Part shown: positions 5,282 through 7,077 of the stretch, in pieces
Position numbering within the stretch: position 1 is the stretch's first letter
Layout of the letters: the number at the start of each line of letters is the position of its first letter
NCBI GenBank assembly: GCA_003343705.1
Contig: QAKR01000044.1
Coordinates: 1-7,077, forward strand
Length of the DNA stretch: 7,077 bases
Reading direction: 5' to 3'
From: Clostridiales bacterium
Lineage (GTDB): Bacteria; Bacillota; Clostridia; Oscillospirales; UBA644
The notes under the pieces: generated by a model
What the model was told of the DNA's origin: nothing
What the model saw: only the letters and a program-made list of their open reading frames with translations
Database searches by the model: none
Translations under genes and position numbers: made by a program

Positions 5282-7077
5282 ATGAAGATAATGACAACAA
5301 TCACCCGATTCACCGTTCCGGCGGATTTCAAATCCGCCGGAACTAAGCTGCTCACCGACGCAGCCCGCTTGCTGACGACCTCTGCCGTCCGCACCCGCGC
5401 CGCCTCCGCCCGAGCGCTGACCACCGCCCTCGCCCTCGTCGGCGCAGGCGCCCTTGCCCTTATTGCCTGCCATCCCGACGACGTGGTGACACCGGCAGAT
5501 GGCGAGATGATAACCCTCTCCGCCACCGCCGCACTGCCCGGAGCAGGCATCACGACGCGCACCGCCACCACCAGCCGCGACGTTTACTTCACCGACAACA
5601 CGTCGATGGACATCGTGCTGAACAAGTACACCGGCAGCGCCGCCGACGCCACCGCCACCGCGTATGCCTACACCCTCACCCCAAACAAGGACTCGGAAGC
5701 CACCAGCGCCGCCATCGCCCCGACGTCCGCCAGCGGCAGCACCGTCCCCGACGCCACCAAGCCCGGCGGCATCAGCGTGCCCTCCGGCAGCACCGTCTAC
5801 CTGGGCATCCCCCAGATGAAGATGGAGCTGAAGATGAAGCTGCCTACGGGAATAGTGAACAACCCGGACAACACTGCCCAAGGCTCCGAGACCGCCCTCG
5901 TCCCCTTCTTCACCCGGGCGGAGATGAAGAAGCAGAGCTTCACGGCAAGCACCACCCTCACCCTGCCGCTGACCTACACCACCGCCGCCCTGTGCCTGCG
6001 CCTGGTGATAGCCGACGGAGCGAAAGTAGTCACCGCCACCTGCCCCGACCTGCCGATGGCGGGCGATGACGCCACCCGCTCCCTCACCCCCACCCGCACG
6101 GACGGATTCGGGGAGGGCAACGGCATGCTGAGGGAGGGCTCCTCCCCCACCCACCAAACCGTCATCTTCGGAGAGCTGACGCCGGACACGGACCTGAAGC
6201 CGGGCAACCTCATTGCCCTGCTGCAGCTGGACGAAGTCGAGAGCCTCAATAGCAACTCCACCACCGCCGGCAAGCTGCTCGCCGTGAAATGGCCCGCCTC
6301 GCTGGGCACCAAGACCGTGCCCGCCGCCGGGCAGATGATGACCCTCACCGTACACGTCGACCGCACGATGGCGGGCATCGACCCGAACGGCATCACCATT
6401 GGCGGGTTTGCCGATGGCAATGGCGACGGCGAAGACATCACCGTGGGATACCAGGGCGCCGACGGGACGCAGCCACTGGACACCAAGATATTCAACGCCA
6501 GCAACCCGCTATGGGTAGTGGCAGGCGGGGGCAGCGACAACAATGCCACCACCGATAAAACCGTGCTGAAAAACGTGCGCGCAGCGCTGGACGCGATGAG
6601 TACAACCAGAGCCAGCACCGAAGGCACCATAGACCTGGTGCTGACAGGGGTGACGAGCCTGCCGATGTACCCAAAAGAGAACAACAACTACGTCGGTGCC
6701 TTCGCAAACTACCCCCAGCTGCGCAGCGTCAGCCTGCCTGCGGCAACCATCATCGGGGACTACGCCTTCAACGCCTGCACCGACCTCACCAGCGTCAGCC
6801 TGCCTGCGGCAACCACCATCGGGAAATACGCCTTCACTGCCTGCACCAGCCTCACCAACGTCAGCCTGCCTGCAGCAACAACGATAAGTAACTCCGCCTT
6901 CGATGGCTGCACCGGCCTCACCAGCCTCAGCCTGCCTGCGATGACGAAGATATGGTGGAGTCTATTTACCATCTGCTCCAACCTCGTCAGGCTCGATATC
7001 TCCGGCGTGACAGATGCCAAGAATATCACAGATGGTGACCCAAGCCTCCCCAGCCCCACCCCCATACCCGAACCCAC
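5282..7077 (+). CDS. Fimbrillin-like lipoprotein with BspA-type leucine-rich repeats (3' end outside window)
   Basis: This frame stays open for 598 codons from the ATG at 5282 to the window edge. A second ATG at 5291 is equally possible. The lipobox LIAC has its cysteine at residue 63, followed by HPDD, after a normal hydrophobic stretch ALTTALALVGAGALAL (45-60). The leader before it is unusually long (usual: about 20 residues) and part of it is encoded by a 29 bp palindrome; no ATG lies nearer the cysteine, though a TTG at 5369 would give a 34-residue signal. TTR at 91-93 and SR at 98-99 resemble the pilin processing region. Residues of about 100-400 look fimbrillin-like, with a core strand LTLPLTYTTAALCLRLVIAD and a closing TLTVHVD...ITIGGF. 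A cap segment with LVLTGVTSLP leads to leucine-rich repeats from residue 482, then a Pro-rich linker (PSLPSPTPIPEP) at the edge, which suggests a further domain. BspA-type LRRs mediate binding to host proteins or other bacteria in known oral species; adhesion here is inferred. Confidence 0.85.
   Translation, partial: MKIMTTITRFTVPADFKSAGTKLLTDAARLLTTSAVRTRAASARALTTALALVGAGALALIACHPDDVVTPADGEMITLSATAALPGAGITTRTATTSRDVYFTDNTSMDIVLNKYTGSAADATATAYAYTLTPNKDSEATSAAIAPTSASGSTVPDATKPGGISVPSGSTVYLGIPQMKMELKMKLPTGIVNNPDNTAQGSETALVPFFTRAEMKKQSFTASTTLTLPLTYTTAALCLRLVIADGAKVVTATCPDLPMAGDDATRSLTPTRTDGFGEGNGMLREGSSPTHQTVIFGELTPDTDLKPGNLIALLQLDEVESLNSNSTTAGKLLAVKWPASLGTKTVPAAGQMMTLTVHVDRTMAGIDPNGITIGGFADGNGDGEDITVGYQGADGTQPLDTKIFNASNPLWVVAGGGSDNNATTDKTVLKNVRAALDAMSTTRASTEGTIDLVLTGVTSLPMYPKENNNYVGAFANYPQLRSVSLPAATIIGDYAFNACTDLTSVSLPAATTIGKYAFTACTSLTNVSLPAATTISNSAFDGCTGLTSLSLPAMTKIWWSLFTICSNLVRLDISGVTDAKNITDGDPSLPSPTPIPEP
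5315..5343. repeat. Perfect 29 bp palindrome inside the coding start
   Basis: The arm GTTCCGGCGGATTT (5315-5328) is exactly matched by its reverse complement at 5330-5343, with a single C between. It would form a strong hairpin (about 13 bp with a short T/C/A loop) near the 5' end of the mRNA. It encodes PADFKSAG in the sense strand and PADLKSAG on the opposite strand. I recall the latter peptide from small hypothetical ORFs in Bacteroides genomes, which suggests a mobile or dispersed palindromic element; this is from memory. Confidence 0.8.
6725..7003 (+). repeat. BspA-type leucine-rich repeats with a 66 bp period
   Basis: Units start at 6725, 6791, 6857, 6923 and a partial, degenerate one at 6989, exactly 66 bases (22 residues) apart. 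The consensus is SVSLPAATTIGxYAFxxCTxLT. The first three are also close at the DNA level (GTCAGCCTGCCTGC in each). The fourth has lost the YAF element (KIWWSLFTIC) and the fifth becomes RLDISGVTDAKNI, a typical end cap before the Pro-rich linker. Confidence 0.88.

Noticed and set aside
5138..6355. 405-codon open frame on the minus strand
   Set aside because: It is codon-aligned with the LRR lipoprotein gene and runs out through non-coding repeats; Gly-rich and without a recognisable domain.

Overview
The window looks like a surface-adhesin (type V pilus, fimbrillin) locus from a member of the Bacteroidales. The evidence is a run of lipoprotein genes with fimbrillin-type N-terminal regions, GLUG repeats and BspA-type leucine-rich repeats, no Shine-Dalgarno-like sites, and AT-rich leaders ahead of the start codons. 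I cannot fix the genus. The coding DNA is unusually GC- and C-rich (positions 1321-1380 have 42 G+C of 60, with 29 C against 13 G), while the leader at 601-660 has only 13 G+C of 60.

Layout, all genes on the + strand: (1) 2-538, the 3' end of a gene whose product has a Gly/Asn/Pro linker and a DUF1566-like C-terminal domain; (2) 539-673, an AT-rich spacer built from short tandem repeats; (3) 674-2512, a lipoprotein with two fimbrillin-like modules in tandem; (4) 2535-5009, a lipoprotein with a fimbrillin-like region, a Pro-Asp linker and a GLUG-repeat module, only 22 bases after the previous gene and so probably in the same transcript; (5) 5010-5281, a non-coding mosaic of small palindromes, a 36-37 bp tandem repeat and CTCTGTG repeats, ending in a leader motif also found before the gene at 674; (6) 5282 to the window edge, a third lipoprotein with a fimbrillin-like region followed by 22-residue BspA-type leucine-rich repeats, incomplete at its 3' end.

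How they may work together (inference): each complete N-terminus carries a lipobox cysteine and a Thr-Arg site shortly after it, as in type V pilins and their accessory or tip subunits, which are exported as lipoproteins and trimmed after an Arg. The C-terminal module differs from gene to gene (DUF1566-like, second fimbrillin, GLUG, BspA LRR). The locus therefore reads as a set of alternative or cooperating pilus subunits that present different binding modules from a shared type of base.

The most unusual points are a perfect 29 bp palindrome inside the coding start of the last gene, which gives it a 62-residue pre-cysteine leader; the dispersed-repeat mosaic just upstream; a short leader motif shared by two genes; and nearly identical DNA repeats in the GLUG and LRR regions that could change copy number in frame.
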